From the NCBI GenBank assembly GCA_965203505.1, contig OZ241880.1:806001-870000 (forward strand): a stretch of DNA of 64,000 bases. The letters run 5' to 3'. The notes beneath the pieces are model-generated. The model saw only the letters and a program-made list of their open reading frames with translations. It ran no database searches and had not been told where the DNA came from. Shown here one piece after another: positions 25,967 to 34,220 of this stretch (positions are counted from its first letter, which is position 1; every line of letters starts with the position of its first letter). The stretch comes from Bin127 sp965203505 (GTDB lineage Bacteria; Chloroflexota; Dehalococcoidia; Lucifugimonadales; Lucifugimonadaceae). The position numbers were made by a program, and so were the translations under genes.

Positions 25967-26010
25967 TTGGTTTTTCTCCGGTTGGATGAATTCGTCGGTG
26001 AAATCTGGGC

Positions 26011-26045
26011 AAAAAAAGCCCCCTGCCGTGTTTAATGCAGGGGGC
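26011..26045 (-). terminator. Attenuator terminator in the cysH leader
   Basis: On the minus strand GCCCCCTGC (26045-26037) pairs perfectly with GCAGGGGGC (26026-26018) and is followed by seven T. It lies between the leader peptide and cysH, so it would stop transcription before cysH unless an alternative structure forms. Confidence 0.92.
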
Positions 26046-26095
26046 GTTCGAACTGAAGAATTCGTGTTGTGCTACGTGCGAAGCGGCGCATCTAA

Positions 26096-26108
26096 CCCCT
26101 GCTAGGGG
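26096..26108 (-). promoter_or_regulatory. Competing hairpin/antiterminator segment of the cysH leader
   Basis: CCCCT (26108-26104, the end of the leader peptide) can pair with AGGGG (26100-26096). The segment GCAGGGG (26102-26096) is also complementary to CCCCTGC in the 5' arm of the terminator. It can therefore form either a protective hairpin or an antiterminator, as in trp-type attenuators. Inferred from complementarity only. Confidence 0.7.
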
Positions 26109-26158
26109 CTGATACAAGAACACTCGGCGGCGGGGTGCCGCTCAGACACGGAGGACAT
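26102..26158 (-). CDS. Cysteine leader peptide upstream of cysH
   Basis: An 18-codon open frame, MSSVSERHPAAECSCISP, ends in TAG just before the attenuator structures. Two TGT cysteine codons (codons 13 and 15) sit so that a ribosome stalled for lack of Cys-tRNA would cover the CCCC segment and free GCAGGGG to block the terminator. The ATG lies only 10 bases after a perfect TATAAT, so the mRNA would start within about three bases of it: a leaderless or nearly leaderless peptide. Polycysteine leaderless peptides that attenuate sulfur genes are described in mycobacteria. Whether this one is translated is untested. Confidence 0.68.
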   Translation of the reverse strand: MSSVSERHPAAECSCISP

Positions 26159-26168
26159 ATCACACGTC

Positions 26169-26198
26169 ATTATATCTTGGCGATCTGATACGTGTCCG
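26169..26198 (-). promoter_or_regulatory. Promoter of the cysH transcript
   Basis: A perfect -10 TATAAT at 26174-26169 (minus strand) with a weak -35 CGGACA 18 bases upstream. The predicted start point falls at about 26160-26162. Confidence 0.65.
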
Positions 26199-26280
26199 CG
26201 TGCGTGATGCCGTTGCAGTTTAGAATGAACTTAACTTGAGTTTAGGTTCGGCGACGTTGCCGAATTGGAGGTTCTCGCCA

Positions 26281-27663
26281 ATGGCGATCATGACCGAAAC
26301 AACCAGCGCGGGCGAACGGATCGAAGAGTTGCAGAGTATTGCCGGCGATCATCTCTTCATGCACGCGCAACAGATCGAAGATTGGCGCGGCAATCTGAAG
26401 ATATATGTCAAGGGACGGGGTGCGTGGGTCGAAGACATCGAGGGTAATCGAGTGCTCGACGCGATGGGTGGGTTGTGGTACAAGGCGGCGGGGTACGGAC
26501 GGACCGAGATTGCGGATGCGATGTATGAGCAGTTGACGGGTATCGAGACACCTCCTGCGAACTCGGCGACACCGTCTCAGATCAGATTGGCCGGGCGGAT
26601 CGCATCGCTCTACCACGACAAGGATGCTCGGACGTTTTTCCTTTCGGGCGGATCAGAAGCGGTCGAGACGGCGGTGAAGATGGCCAAGAAGTATCAGTCG
26701 CTTACTGGCAAGGCTGGTGCGTTCAAGGTGATTTCACGTCGGTATTCGTATCACGGTGCGACGGCGATGGCGGTGAGTCTGGGGCGGAGTCCGGCGGCAG
26801 ATCCTTGCGGGCCTGAGATGCCGGGTGCGATTCATGTGACGAACTGGGATTCGTATCGGTTGCCATTTGATGGCGATCCCGTTGATGTGGCGATTCGGTG
26901 TGCGAACGAGTTTGAGGTGGCGATCAAGCACACCGGGCCTGATTCGGTGGCGGCGATGATAGCGGAGCCGATCTCGGCGGCGGCGGGAATTCACATACCG
27001 CCAGCGGAGTATTGGCAGCGGCTGCGAGAGATCGCGGACGAGTACGATGTTTTGCTGATTGCGGATGAGGTGATCACTGGATTTGGTCGTACGGGCGAGT
27101 ATTTCGCGCCGATGAATTGGGATGTTCAGCCGGACATCACGACAGTTGCGAAGGCTTTGACGAGCGGTTACTCACCGCTGGGCGCGACGATAGCGACGAA
27201 GAAGATTGCTGATGCGTTCCTCGGTGGTCCGGGAGAGACGTTCCGGCACTTAGTGACGTTTGGTGGTCATCCGGTCAGCGCGGCGGCGGCGTTGGCGAAC
27301 CTCGACGTGTTCGAGGAAGAGGACTTGGTGGGTAACAGCCGTCGGATGGGCGATTACTTGTATGACGAGTTGCAACGATTATGGGATCACGAGATCGTGG
27401 GCGATATTCGCGGCGGACTGGGATTGCTTGCGGCGGTGGAGTTGGTGCAGGACCGTGAGAACAAGACGGCATTCCCGGCGAGCGCGGGATTGGCGAATCG
27501 GCTTCCGCCAATGCTTTTCGACAACGGATTGGTGTCGTTCCGAGCGGGAGATGTGATCTCGATCTGCCCGCCTCTGGTTGTGGATAAAGACGAGGTGGAT
27601 TACATCGTGGATGCGATCGATCAATCGTTGACGAGGTTGAGCGTCGAATTGGGTGTGGCGTAA
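26281..27663 (+). CDS. Class III (omega) aminotransferase
   Basis: PLP enzyme that moves an amino group between an amine or omega-amino acid and an oxoacid. The open frame begins at 26236, but ATG 26281 is chosen because GGAGG lies nine bases before it; this gives 460 residues. Family motifs: 'DAMGGLWYKAAGYG', the phosphate-binding 'FFLSGGSEAVETAVKMA', the cofactor Asp in 'LIADEVITGFGRTG', and the PLP lysine in 'TTVAKALTSGYSPLGA'. It resembles beta-alanine/pyruvate or taurine-type transaminases; the exact substrate is uncertain. It is divergent from cysH. Confidence 0.9.
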   Translation: MAIMTETTSAGERIEELQSIAGDHLFMHAQQIEDWRGNLKIYVKGRGAWVEDIEGNRVLDAMGGLWYKAAGYGRTEIADAMYEQLTGIETPPANSATPSQIRLAGRIASLYHDKDARTFFLSGGSEAVETAVKMAKKYQSLTGKAGAFKVISRRYSYHGATAMAVSLGRSPAADPCGPEMPGAIHVTNWDSYRLPFDGDPVDVAIRCANEFEVAIKHTGPDSVAAMIAEPISAAAGIHIPPAEYWQRLREIADEYDVLLIADEVITGFGRTGEYFAPMNWDVQPDITTVAKALTSGYSPLGATIATKKIADAFLGGPGETFRHLVTFGGHPVSAAAALANLDVFEEEDLVGNSRRMGDYLYDELQRLWDHEIVGDIRGGLGLLAAVELVQDRENKTAFPASAGLANRLPPMLFDNGLVSFRAGDVISICPPLVVDKDEVDYIVDAIDQSLTRLSVELGVA

Positions 27664-27891
27664 ACTCCGCACCTTGCGATTCTGGCTTTCTGCTTTGCAC
27701 CGTCGGGTATTATCTGATATTGTTCATGCACACGCGCGACGCGAATCCGTTAGGCGCGTCGTTTAGTTGCGTGCAACAAGAAAACGAGACTCAGTTACTT
27801 CCAAATCTCGAATACCGTCAGCATTGACGGAACCCCGATGAGCCTCAAGTCACCACAGGCGGCTTGAGCGAAGCTAGGGAGAGGTATTGAT
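27664..27891 (+). promoter_or_regulatory. Intergenic region with a probable sigma70 promoter
   Basis: TTGCAC (27695-27700) and TATTGT (27718-27723) are 17 bases apart and fit a promoter for the ATPase gene pair downstream. A CGACGCG/CGCGTCG stem lies just after, at about 27740-27770, in the predicted 5' leader. Confidence 0.45.
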
Positions 27892-29001
27892 ATGGCAGAC
27901 ATGACCACTGCTACAGCACAAGAGCGCGAGCACATGCTCGAGGACGCTGCGGAGGTCGACGCCGATGGGTTTGGCCCATCTGCCGCGACATCGGAGATAG
28001 TGCTCGATGTTAAGGATCTGCAAACCCACTTTGCGACGCGCTGGGGGACGGTCAAAGCCGTGGATGGCGTCAACTACAGCGTGCGCCGTGGCGAGACGCT
28101 GGGAGTGGTAGGCGAGTCGGGCTCAGGTAAATCGGTTACGGCACTCTCGATCATGAGGTTGGTGCCTTCGCCTCCGGGTCACATCGTAGGTGGTGAGGTG
28201 ATCTTGAACGGTCGCAACCTGCTGGATCTCTCCGAGCGTGAGATGACTCAGGTTCGGGGTGGTGAGGTGTCGATGATTTTGCAGGACCCGATGACGGCGC
28301 TCAACCCGGTATTTACCGTTGAGAACCAAGTCGGCGAGGCGATTCGCATCCACCAGAAACTGCGCGGCAAGGACCTTTGGGACTCGATAGTCGACGCGTT
28401 GCGGAAGGTGAGGATCCCGGCGCCGGAGACGCGGGCTAAAGACTACCCGCACCAGCTCTCCGGAGGAATGCGTCAGCGCGTGGTCGGTGCTATCGGCATT
28501 TCGACGAGCCCGGACGTGATCATTGCCGACGAGCCCACTACATCGCTCGACGTTACTATTCAGGCGGCGTACCTAAGGCTTTTGCGCCAGATTCAGCGGG
28601 AGGCTGGCGTCGGCATTATATTCATCACCCACGACTTCGGCATCGTTGCGAAGATGTGCGACCGGGTGGCGGTCATGTATGCGGGTAGGATCGTCGAGTC
28701 TGCGGACGTTCGGACGATCTTCAACTCTCCGTTGCACGAGTACACGAAAGCGCTGATCAACTCGGTGCCGAAACTGGAGGAGAAGACGGGTCGACTGCCT
28801 CAGATCGAAGGTCAACCGCCGTTGCTTTACAACCTACCTGAGGGCGATGCGTTTGCTCCGCGATCACCGTTGGAGTATGAAGAAGAGGATGCGATGGTGC
28901 GTCCTGAACTGGTCGAGGTTGCGCCTGGTCACATGGTCCAACTGTCGCGCGCTTCGGTCGCCGACTTTGACAAGTATAAGCACTTAGTTTCCTACGGATG
29001 A
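27892..29001 (+). CDS. Peptide ABC transporter ATPase, DppD/OppD type
   Basis: Energy subunit for peptide import, 369 residues. Walker A 'GESGSGKSVTALS', Q-loop 'MILQDPMTALNPV', signature 'LSGGMRQRVVGAIG', Walker B 'VIIADEPTTSLDV' and the switch His ('FITHDFGIVAK') are all intact. The C-terminal oligopeptide extension ('HEYTKALINSVPKL') is also present, but without the usual Cys cluster for iron-sulfur binding. A 30-residue acidic N-terminal tail is unusual. It is paired with a DppF-type gene 86 bases downstream; no permease is next to it, so it may serve the permeases at 6.3-8.2 kb. Confidence 0.93.
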   Translation: MADMTTATAQEREHMLEDAAEVDADGFGPSAATSEIVLDVKDLQTHFATRWGTVKAVDGVNYSVRRGETLGVVGESGSGKSVTALSIMRLVPSPPGHIVGGEVILNGRNLLDLSEREMTQVRGGEVSMILQDPMTALNPVFTVENQVGEAIRIHQKLRGKDLWDSIVDALRKVRIPAPETRAKDYPHQLSGGMRQRVVGAIGISTSPDVIIADEPTTSLDVTIQAAYLRLLRQIQREAGVGIIFITHDFGIVAKMCDRVAVMYAGRIVESADVRTIFNSPLHEYTKALINSVPKLEEKTGRLPQIEGQPPLLYNLPEGDAFAPRSPLEYEEEDAMVRPELVEVAPGHMVQLSRASVADFDKYKHLVSYG

Positions 29002-29024
29002 TCCCGGCTTTCGTCGGGATGACG
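29001..29024. repeat. Short palindromic repeat (CCGGCTTTCGTCGG type)
   Basis: ATCCCGGCTTTCGTCGGGAT followed by GACGGGC, in the spacer between the two ATPase genes. It is close to the unit near 23007-23024 and could form a small hairpin in the mRNA. Confidence 0.6.
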
Positions 29025-29086
29025 GGCTAGGCCAGTAAGACGGACTTAGCATTATCGGATCAACCGCTTCACGAGGTAATTGATAG

Positions 29087-30220
29087 ATGGCAACAGAAAC
29101 CGCAACTCCAGTCGAGATCCCGGATGCACCGGGGGCTTCGAATCCGTCCGACGCGATCTTGCAAGTCCGTGGCTTGCGCAAATGGTTCGACGTCGGCGGA
29201 CGCTTCCTCGGCATCGGTCAACGAAGCTGGTTGAAGGCGATCGACGATGTCAACTTCGACGTTCGCGAGGGTAGGACTTTCGGGTTGGTTGGAGAGTCGG
29301 GTTGCGGCAAGACGACGACGTTGAAGGTCATCTTGGGTTTGGAAGAGCCAACGGAAGGTCAGATATTTTGGCAGGGCGAGGACGTTGCGCTGATGGATCG
29401 TGCCGGGAGGCGCGAATTCAGGCGATCTGTGCAGGCAGTATTCCAAGACCCGTGGTCATCGTTGAACCCTCGGATGAGAGTGCAGGCGATCGTCGGTGAG
29501 CCGCTTGAGATCGCGACCACGATGACGCGTCAGCAGATCCGAGACCGCGTGTCTGATCTCTTGGTTGAGGTTGGTCTCAACCCATATCAGATGAACCTTT
29601 ATCCGCACGAATTCTCAGGTGGTCAACGGCAGCGCATCGGTATCGCGCGAGCATTGGCATTGAACCCCAAGCTCATCTGCTTGGACGAGCCGGTGTCTGC
29701 GCTTGACGTTTCGATTCGTGCGCAGATCATGAATCTGCTCGTTGATCTTCAGAACGAGCACGGATTGGCGTATCTGCTGGTTGCTCACAACTTGGCGACG
29801 GTACGGTACATGTGCCACGAGATGGCGGTGATGTACCTCGGCGTGGTGCAGGAGATGGGTGACACTGAGGCGATCTTCAACAACCCGTTGCACCTCTACA
29901 CGAACGCGTTGATCTCGGCTGCGTTGCCGTCGCACCCGGACATCACGCGTGACGAGATCATTCTCCCGGGCGAGGTAGTATCGCCGATCGACCCGCCGCC
30001 GGGCGACGTTTTCATGACTCGCACGCCGATCGAAGTTGATCAGTCGCATCCGTATGCGAACGAGCGTCCTCCTCTGGTGGAGAAGGAACCGGACCACTGG
30101 GTTGTGGAGACTCCTTGGAGCTTGGCGACGGATGAGGCGCTGCGAGCGTCGATCTACGACGAAGAGGCGGAGATTCGCAGGAGCGAAGAGGAACGGCGGC
30201 GCTTGGCATCTATGAACTGA
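29087..30220 (+). CDS. Peptide ABC transporter ATPase, DppF/OppF type
   Basis: Second ATPase of the pair, 377 residues. Walker A 'GESGCGKTTTLKVILG', Q-loop 'VFQDPWSSLNPR', signature 'FSGGQRQRIGIARAL', Walker B 'LICLDEPVSALDVS', switch His 'LLVAHNLATVRY'. The C-terminus keeps the family pattern 'NPLHLYTNALISAALPSHPD' and ends in a charged tail. A bidirectional terminator follows. The Cys residues common at the C-terminus of OppF are missing. Confidence 0.93.
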   Translation: MATETATPVEIPDAPGASNPSDAILQVRGLRKWFDVGGRFLGIGQRSWLKAIDDVNFDVREGRTFGLVGESGCGKTTTLKVILGLEEPTEGQIFWQGEDVALMDRAGRREFRRSVQAVFQDPWSSLNPRMRVQAIVGEPLEIATTMTRQQIRDRVSDLLVEVGLNPYQMNLYPHEFSGGQRQRIGIARALALNPKLICLDEPVSALDVSIRAQIMNLLVDLQNEHGLAYLLVAHNLATVRYMCHEMAVMYLGVVQEMGDTEAIFNNPLHLYTNALISAALPSHPDITRDEIILPGEVVSPIDPPPGDVFMTRTPIEVDQSHPYANERPPLVEKEPDHWVVETPWSLATDEALRASIYDEEAEIRRSEEERRRLASMN

Positions 30221-30245
30221 TCATCGGCGAAGACTCGCTAGAAAC

Positions 30246-30284
30246 AAAAAGGGCGTGTGCGGAATCGAGCACACGCCCTTTTTT
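30246..30284. terminator. Bidirectional rho-independent terminator
   Basis: GGGCGTGTGC (30251-30260) and GCACACGCCC (30269-30278) form a perfect 10-bp stem. TTTTTT follows on the plus strand and AAAAA precedes it, giving a T-run for the minus strand. It serves the DppF-type gene and any transcript coming from the tRNA-Gln side. Confidence 0.93.
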
Positions 30285-30458
30285 GATTTTCAGAAGCAAG
30301 TCAGAGCGTTGGCACTCTATGTAGGCGCCAGTCTCTCAGCCGCTCGAATAGGATAGAGCGTGACCGGAGGTCCCTGTAGCGAGGGTAATTGGTCGACGCA
30401 AAAGTCGCTAGGCCTCAACCAAGATTGCGACCATGCGACGCCCTCCCTCCGGTCCACG
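30246..30458 (-). ncRNA. Candidate structured non-coding RNA downstream of tRNA-Gln
   Basis: No gene fits this stretch on either strand. On the minus strand a TATACT box (30470-30465) precedes a 14-bp helix: AGCGTGGACCGGAGG (30460-30446) pairs with CCTCCGGTCACGCT (30370-30357) with one bulge. Inside it GAGGG/CCCTC and TTGGT/ACCAA extend the stem, and the transcript would end at the bidirectional terminator, giving about 210 bases. I cannot match it to RNase P, SRP RNA or tmRNA motifs; a 6S-like role is possible but unsupported. It could also be the processed 3' trailer of the tRNA transcript. Confidence 0.45.
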
Positions 30459-30543
30459 CTTCCAAGTATACTGCCATCGAACAAGCTGTTGCGCGCATCG
30501 TCGAAACCGACACCATGTTATGCGAAGGTAACGGTCCAAATGA

Positions 30544-30617
30544 TGGCTCCCAGGCCAGGATTCGAACCTGGATTAGAGGATTCAAAGTCCTCTGTCCTAC
30601 CATTAGACGACCTGGGA
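30544..30617 (-). tRNA. tRNA-Gln (anticodon UUG), CCA encoded
   Basis: A full cloverleaf on the minus strand: acceptor TCCCAGG/CCTGGGA, D arm GTCT-AATGGTA-GGAC, anticodon arm GAGGA-CTTTGAA-TCCTC with anticodon TTG, T arm CCAGG-TTCGAAT-CCTGG, discriminator G, and genomic CCA. Total 74 bases. Confidence 0.97.
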
Positions 30618-30684
30618 ATGAACCTAGATTCAAGGATATATTCCGCTTTGCGACGGGAATTTGGAGTTGCAGAAGGACGGGATT

Positions 30685-31749
30685 TCAGTTGATGGTTCGG
30701 TTTATCGACGCGATTGCTTCGTCTAGGGGGAGCGAGGGTGTCGTGGGGATGGGTTCGAGTTGGTTCGTGGAGATTAGGATTTTCGTGTTGGGGATTGCGG
30801 CGCGTAGGTCAGCGGAGAATTCGACTTTCTGGGGATTGCGTGTTGGAAGGACGACCGTATCGCCGATTCTTAGAGCGGTGAGGTGGTGATCAGATATGGC
30901 GGTATTGATGTGTGCGTTGCGGCGTGAGACGATGTTTGGTGTGGCGCGGATCGCTTGGGTTGCCAAGAGTATGCCGAAGGCTTGGGCGTCAGAAAAGGTG
31001 CGCTCGGCGTGTGAGATATTCGTGTTGCCTTCGGACCAGTCGAAGGGGCGGACGTCCGCGGACGCGCTTTGCATGAATATGGCACATTCGATGCCAGCCT
31101 GTTCCAGAGCGGATGATGCGATACCCGGGTAGTCGGGTGTCCACTTTCCTGTGTCGCCAGTGATTGTTGCGGGACAGGCGAAGTTGTATAGGAGGCATTT
31201 GATTTGGCCATCGGCGTCGTGAAATGCTGTGCTTCGGAGGGTTTCGCGTTCGGTCTCTAGGTGCTCTTCTTGGGGGGTGTGGGCGAAGCAGCTGAGATTG
31301 GGTGCTGTTGTCTCGACCGTTCCGATGGCTGCCGGTTGTAGCGATAGCGCGGCTTCAAGGGCAGCACCGGCGACGATGTCTGGCAGGTATGCGATGTAGT
31401 TCGAGTACTCTCCGGGCAGATCGCTTTCGTCGCGCCAGAGGGGTGGTGAAGTGGCGTTGCCCGTACATGCAATTGATACGTGATCGGTCGGTATGCCGGT
31501 CACGTTGGAGACTGCGGTGGTGATTCGGTTTCGCAGTGTTTCCGAGATGCCCCACGCATCGAGTGAGACGATCGCGACGGATTCAGCGTATGAAGTTAAT
31601 GTGATGCATCGAACGGAGAGGTCATGATCGATGCCGGAAGAGGGTCGGTCTGGGAACTCGGGACCTGAGATGGTGAAGCCGGTAGGCGGCGTTATGAGTG
31701 CCTGTGAGACTCCGATGTGGAGCAGATTGTCTACGGTTGGCAGGTTCAT
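30685..31749 (-). CDS. Neutral/alkaline ceramidase-like protein
   Basis: A 354-residue protein matching the N-terminal part of the neutral ceramidase family: 'LHIGVSQALITPPTGFTISG', 'VRCITLTSYAESVAIVSLD', and 'VSIACTGNATSPPLW' where the family has its His/Thr-rich catalytic strand. Full ceramidases hydrolyse the amide of ceramide and are about twice as long; bacterial proteins of this short form are common and of unknown substrate. ATG 31749 is chosen, because the frame further upstream is Pro/Thr-rich repeat-derived sequence. There is no signal peptide. Confidence 0.72.
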   Translation of the reverse strand: MNLPTVDNLLHIGVSQALITPPTGFTISGPEFPDRPSSGIDHDLSVRCITLTSYAESVAIVSLDAWGISETLRNRITTAVSNVTGIPTDHVSIACTGNATSPPLWRDESDLPGEYSNYIAYLPDIVAGAALEAALSLQPAAIGTVETTAPNLSCFAHTPQEEHLETERETLRSTAFHDADGQIKCLLYNFACPATITGDTGKWTPDYPGIASSALEQAGIECAIFMQSASADVRPFDWSEGNTNISHAERTFSDAQAFGILLATQAIRATPNIVSRRNAHINTAISDHHLTALRIGDTVVLPTRNPQKVEFSADLRAAIPNTKILISTNQLEPIPTTPSLPLDEAIASINRTIN

Positions 31750-32050
31750 TAGGTGACGATTTTGGGGCGAAGTAGGCGAATGGTAACACTGGGGTAGTGG
31801 TGGTTTTGGGCGCGCAGGCGTGAGGGTATGGCCTGCGGGGGAGGTGCAGGTTTTGGTGGGTGGATGGGCGGGCATACCCCTGCGTTCGCTTCGCTCCGCG
31901 TCCCCTTTCGTTCCGAAAGGGGACGGAAGAGGGTTCGCCCCTACGGGGGGGGGGGGTAGAGGGGGTAATGTGGGCGAATGGGTAAGATTGCAATAGTGTG
32001 GAGTGGTTTGGTGAGCCGTAACTGAAGAAAAGGCAGGTAGATAGGTTTAA
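31750..32050. repeat. Gene-free stretch with palindromic repeat unit and a G12 run
   Basis: Bases 31870-31946 contain the 'GGGCATACCCCTGCGTTCGC' unit with the CCCCTTTCG-TTC-CGAAAGGGG hairpin and a short GGGTTCGCCCC palindrome, as at 17210-17314. It ends in twelve consecutive G (31945-31956). No gene is seen. Confidence 0.75.
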
Positions 32051-33070
32051 ATGTCGGTCGCTGCTTCATATCGCCATCTGTTGGAGGTCAGGGACCTCGA
32101 GACTGAGTTTCATACCGATTTCGGGGTTGTGAGGGCGGTTGATGGTGTCGACTTGCACATCGATGAAGGCGAGACGGTAGGGCTGGTCGGCGAGTCGGGA
32201 TGCGGTAAGAGTGTTGCGGCGCTGTCGATTGTGCGGTTGGTACCTGATCCTCCGGGTCGGATCGTGAATGGTCAGGTGTTGTTCGAGGGGCAAGACCTGT
32301 TGCAGTTGGGTGTGCGGGATATGCGGCATGTGCGGGGTGCGAGGATCGGCATCATTTTCCAAGAACCTCTAACTTCGCTAAATCCGGTTCTTTCGATTGA
32401 ACGTCAGATCGTTGAGCCGTTGCAGGAGCATCTGGGTATGACGCGTCGGCAGGCTTCGACGCGGGCTTCGGAGTTGCTGGACATGGTGGGCATTCCCGAC
32501 CCATCGGTGCGATTGCGCGACTATCCGCACATGATGAGCGGCGGGCAGCGTCAAAGGATCATGATCGCGATCGCGCTGAGTTGCAATCCTCGGTTGTTGA
32601 TCGCGGATGAGGCGACGACGGCGTTGGACGTGACGATTCAGGCGCAGATATTGGAGCTGATGAAGGATCTAACGGAGCAGTTCGGGACTGCGTTGCTGAT
32701 GATCACTCACAATCTGGGCGTGGTTGCACGGTATGCGGATCGGGTGTGCGTGATGTACGCGGGGAAGATACGTGAGATGGGGCCTTCGGAGGAGTTGTAC
32801 GGCAATCCGAAGCATCCTTACACGCTGGGATTGCTGGGGTCTGTGCCTAGGTTGGATATGCAGCGCGAGGCCGGGAAGTTGACGCAGATACCGGGGGATG
32901 TGCCGGATCCTGTTCGGATGCCGTCGGGTTGCGCGTTTCATCCTAGATGTGAGTATGCGGTGGTGCGATGTGCGGATGATGATCCTGGGATGGAGGTTGT
33001 TGGCGAGGGGCATGTGGCGGCTTGTTGGGAGCGGGAGAGGGTGGGTGTCGAGCGATCTGCAAAGCGATAG
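32051..33070 (+). CDS. Peptide ABC transporter ATPase, OppD type (second set)
   Basis: A 339-residue ATPase with Walker A 'GESGCGKSVAALSIV', Q-loop 'IIFQEPLTSLNPV', signature 'MSGGQRQRIMIAIAL', Walker B 'LLIADEATTALDV' and switch His 'MITHNLGVVAR'. The C-terminal oligopeptide domain includes 'PSGCAFHPRCEYAVVRCADD' with Cys residues typical of OppD/DppD, which the earlier copy at 27.9 kb lacks. It seems to be the first gene of an oppD-oppF pair, but its partner lies 2.5 kb downstream beyond a cassette of nuclease-like genes. Confidence 0.93.
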   Translation: MSVAASYRHLLEVRDLETEFHTDFGVVRAVDGVDLHIDEGETVGLVGESGCGKSVAALSIVRLVPDPPGRIVNGQVLFEGQDLLQLGVRDMRHVRGARIGIIFQEPLTSLNPVLSIERQIVEPLQEHLGMTRRQASTRASELLDMVGIPDPSVRLRDYPHMMSGGQRQRIMIAIALSCNPRLLIADEATTALDVTIQAQILELMKDLTEQFGTALLMITHNLGVVARYADRVCVMYAGKIREMGPSEELYGNPKHPYTLGLLGSVPRLDMQREAGKLTQIPGDVPDPVRMPSGCAFHPRCEYAVVRCADDDPGMEVVGEGHVAACWERERVGVERSAKR

Positions 33071-33118
33071 GATAGTTTCAAATCAAGAAACAAACGAAGT
33101 GTTCGCTAGGGGGCGAGA

Positions 33119-34078
33119 ATGGATCTATCACGAGCAGTCGAAGTGTTCAAAGAACTCCGCGTGAAAATCGCCGAGAATCGTTCTTATCTTTCGGGCAATG
33201 AAACTGTTACCCGGATACTACTGATAGACCCAGTCCTCGAAATTCTCGGATGGGATGTTCGAGACCCTGATCGAGTTGAACTCGAATACGGGCCAGCTAT
33301 CAGTAATCGGTCGACCGCTGATTATGTTTTGAAACACGATAACCAGAACGTCGCCATCGTTGAAGCCAAGCGATTCGGCACGGATATTGGAGATTTGAGG
33401 CATCGTGAACAAGCCGATGGATATGCTCGATATGCCGGGGTCAAGTTTTTCGTGCTAACGGATGGTGCGACCTGGGGTTTGTACGAACGAGATCTGATGA
33501 CGAGCATAGAAGTACTTGCGCCGAAAGTCCGGTTCGATCTGGCCAACGACGATTTAGTAAGTTGCGCGTTGAAGGCCCTGTCGATGTGGCGTGCAAATCT
33601 GAATGCGAGTTCAGCAATCAACGTAGCAAGCCAACCAGTTCTAATTGACGATGAACCTGGAACCGAGACGGAGTTTACGTCTAACGAAGACGAAACGCCG
33701 AATTCCGATGGTCAAGGTTGGGTCCATTTGGACCAAGTTAAATACAGCAGCCGCGGGCCTAGACCTACCCACATAAGGTTTCCAGATCGAACCGAAATGT
33801 CCGTTCGTACTTGGAACAGAGTATGGATCAGCATAGCCGAATGGATGGTTGGCCGGGAACCATCAATGACTGCCGGCCGGTTCGGCAACTCAAAACCCAC
33901 GGTCATCAAAACATCTGATGAAGGATTTTGGGGCAAAGGCGGTTTTCAGTTGAAAAACGGGTTGTGGATTGAACCGGGCGTAACCGGTAACACGTTGCTG
34001 AGAACCGCCCGGTCATTCCTTGCACACTTCAATGTTGATCCCAGTTCGGTTTGGATCAAGTTCGACGACAGTCCGTAG
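33119..34078 (+). CDS. HsdR-N-like nuclease-domain protein with a C-terminal accessory domain
   Basis: A 319-residue protein. Residues about 1-150 look like the type I restriction HsdR N-terminal nuclease (PD-(D/E)xK): 'TRILLIDPVLEILGWDV', 'STADYVLKHDNQNVAIVEAKRFG' (D...E-x-K), then 'YARYAGVKFFVLTDGATWGLYE'. An acidic linker leads to a C-terminal domain (about 200-319) starting 'GWVHLDQVKYSSRGPRP' that is also found as a separate protein at 35100. No helicase or methyltransferase domain is present. ATG 33119 follows GGGGG. Nuclease activity is inferred. It could act in defence, or be a partner of the large restriction-modification protein, whose N-terminus has the same fold. Confidence 0.8.
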   Translation: MDLSRAVEVFKELRVKIAENRSYLSGNETVTRILLIDPVLEILGWDVRDPDRVELEYGPAISNRSTADYVLKHDNQNVAIVEAKRFGTDIGDLRHREQADGYARYAGVKFFVLTDGATWGLYERDLMTSIEVLAPKVRFDLANDDLVSCALKALSMWRANLNASSAINVASQPVLIDDEPGTETEFTSNEDETPNSDGQGWVHLDQVKYSSRGPRPTHIRFPDRTEMSVRTWNRVWISIAEWMVGREPSMTAGRFGNSKPTVIKTSDEGFWGKGGFQLKNGLWIEPGVTGNTLLRTARSFLAHFNVDPSSVWIKFDDSP

Positions 34079-34220
34079 TGGATGTTGGGATCGGGCTTCG
34101 TTTGGCGGATGTGTCTGTTGAGCGGTAGCATCTCTGCCGCTCGGCACGAACGAGTCACCCTCCGCCACTTATAATCCGATTGGACGATTGAGTAAACTCT
34201 AATGCAGGAGCTATGAGATC

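Noticed and set aside
26011..26160. SAM or other known riboswitch in the cysH leader
   Set aside because: No S-box motifs (such as GAGGGA...GGCCC) are visible; the leader peptide and simple competing helices explain the terminator better.
30246..30458. RNase P RNA, SRP RNA or tmRNA downstream of tRNA-Gln
   Set aside because: The conserved core sequences of these RNAs (for example GAGGAAAGTCC or GGAAGCAGCC) are not found on either strand.
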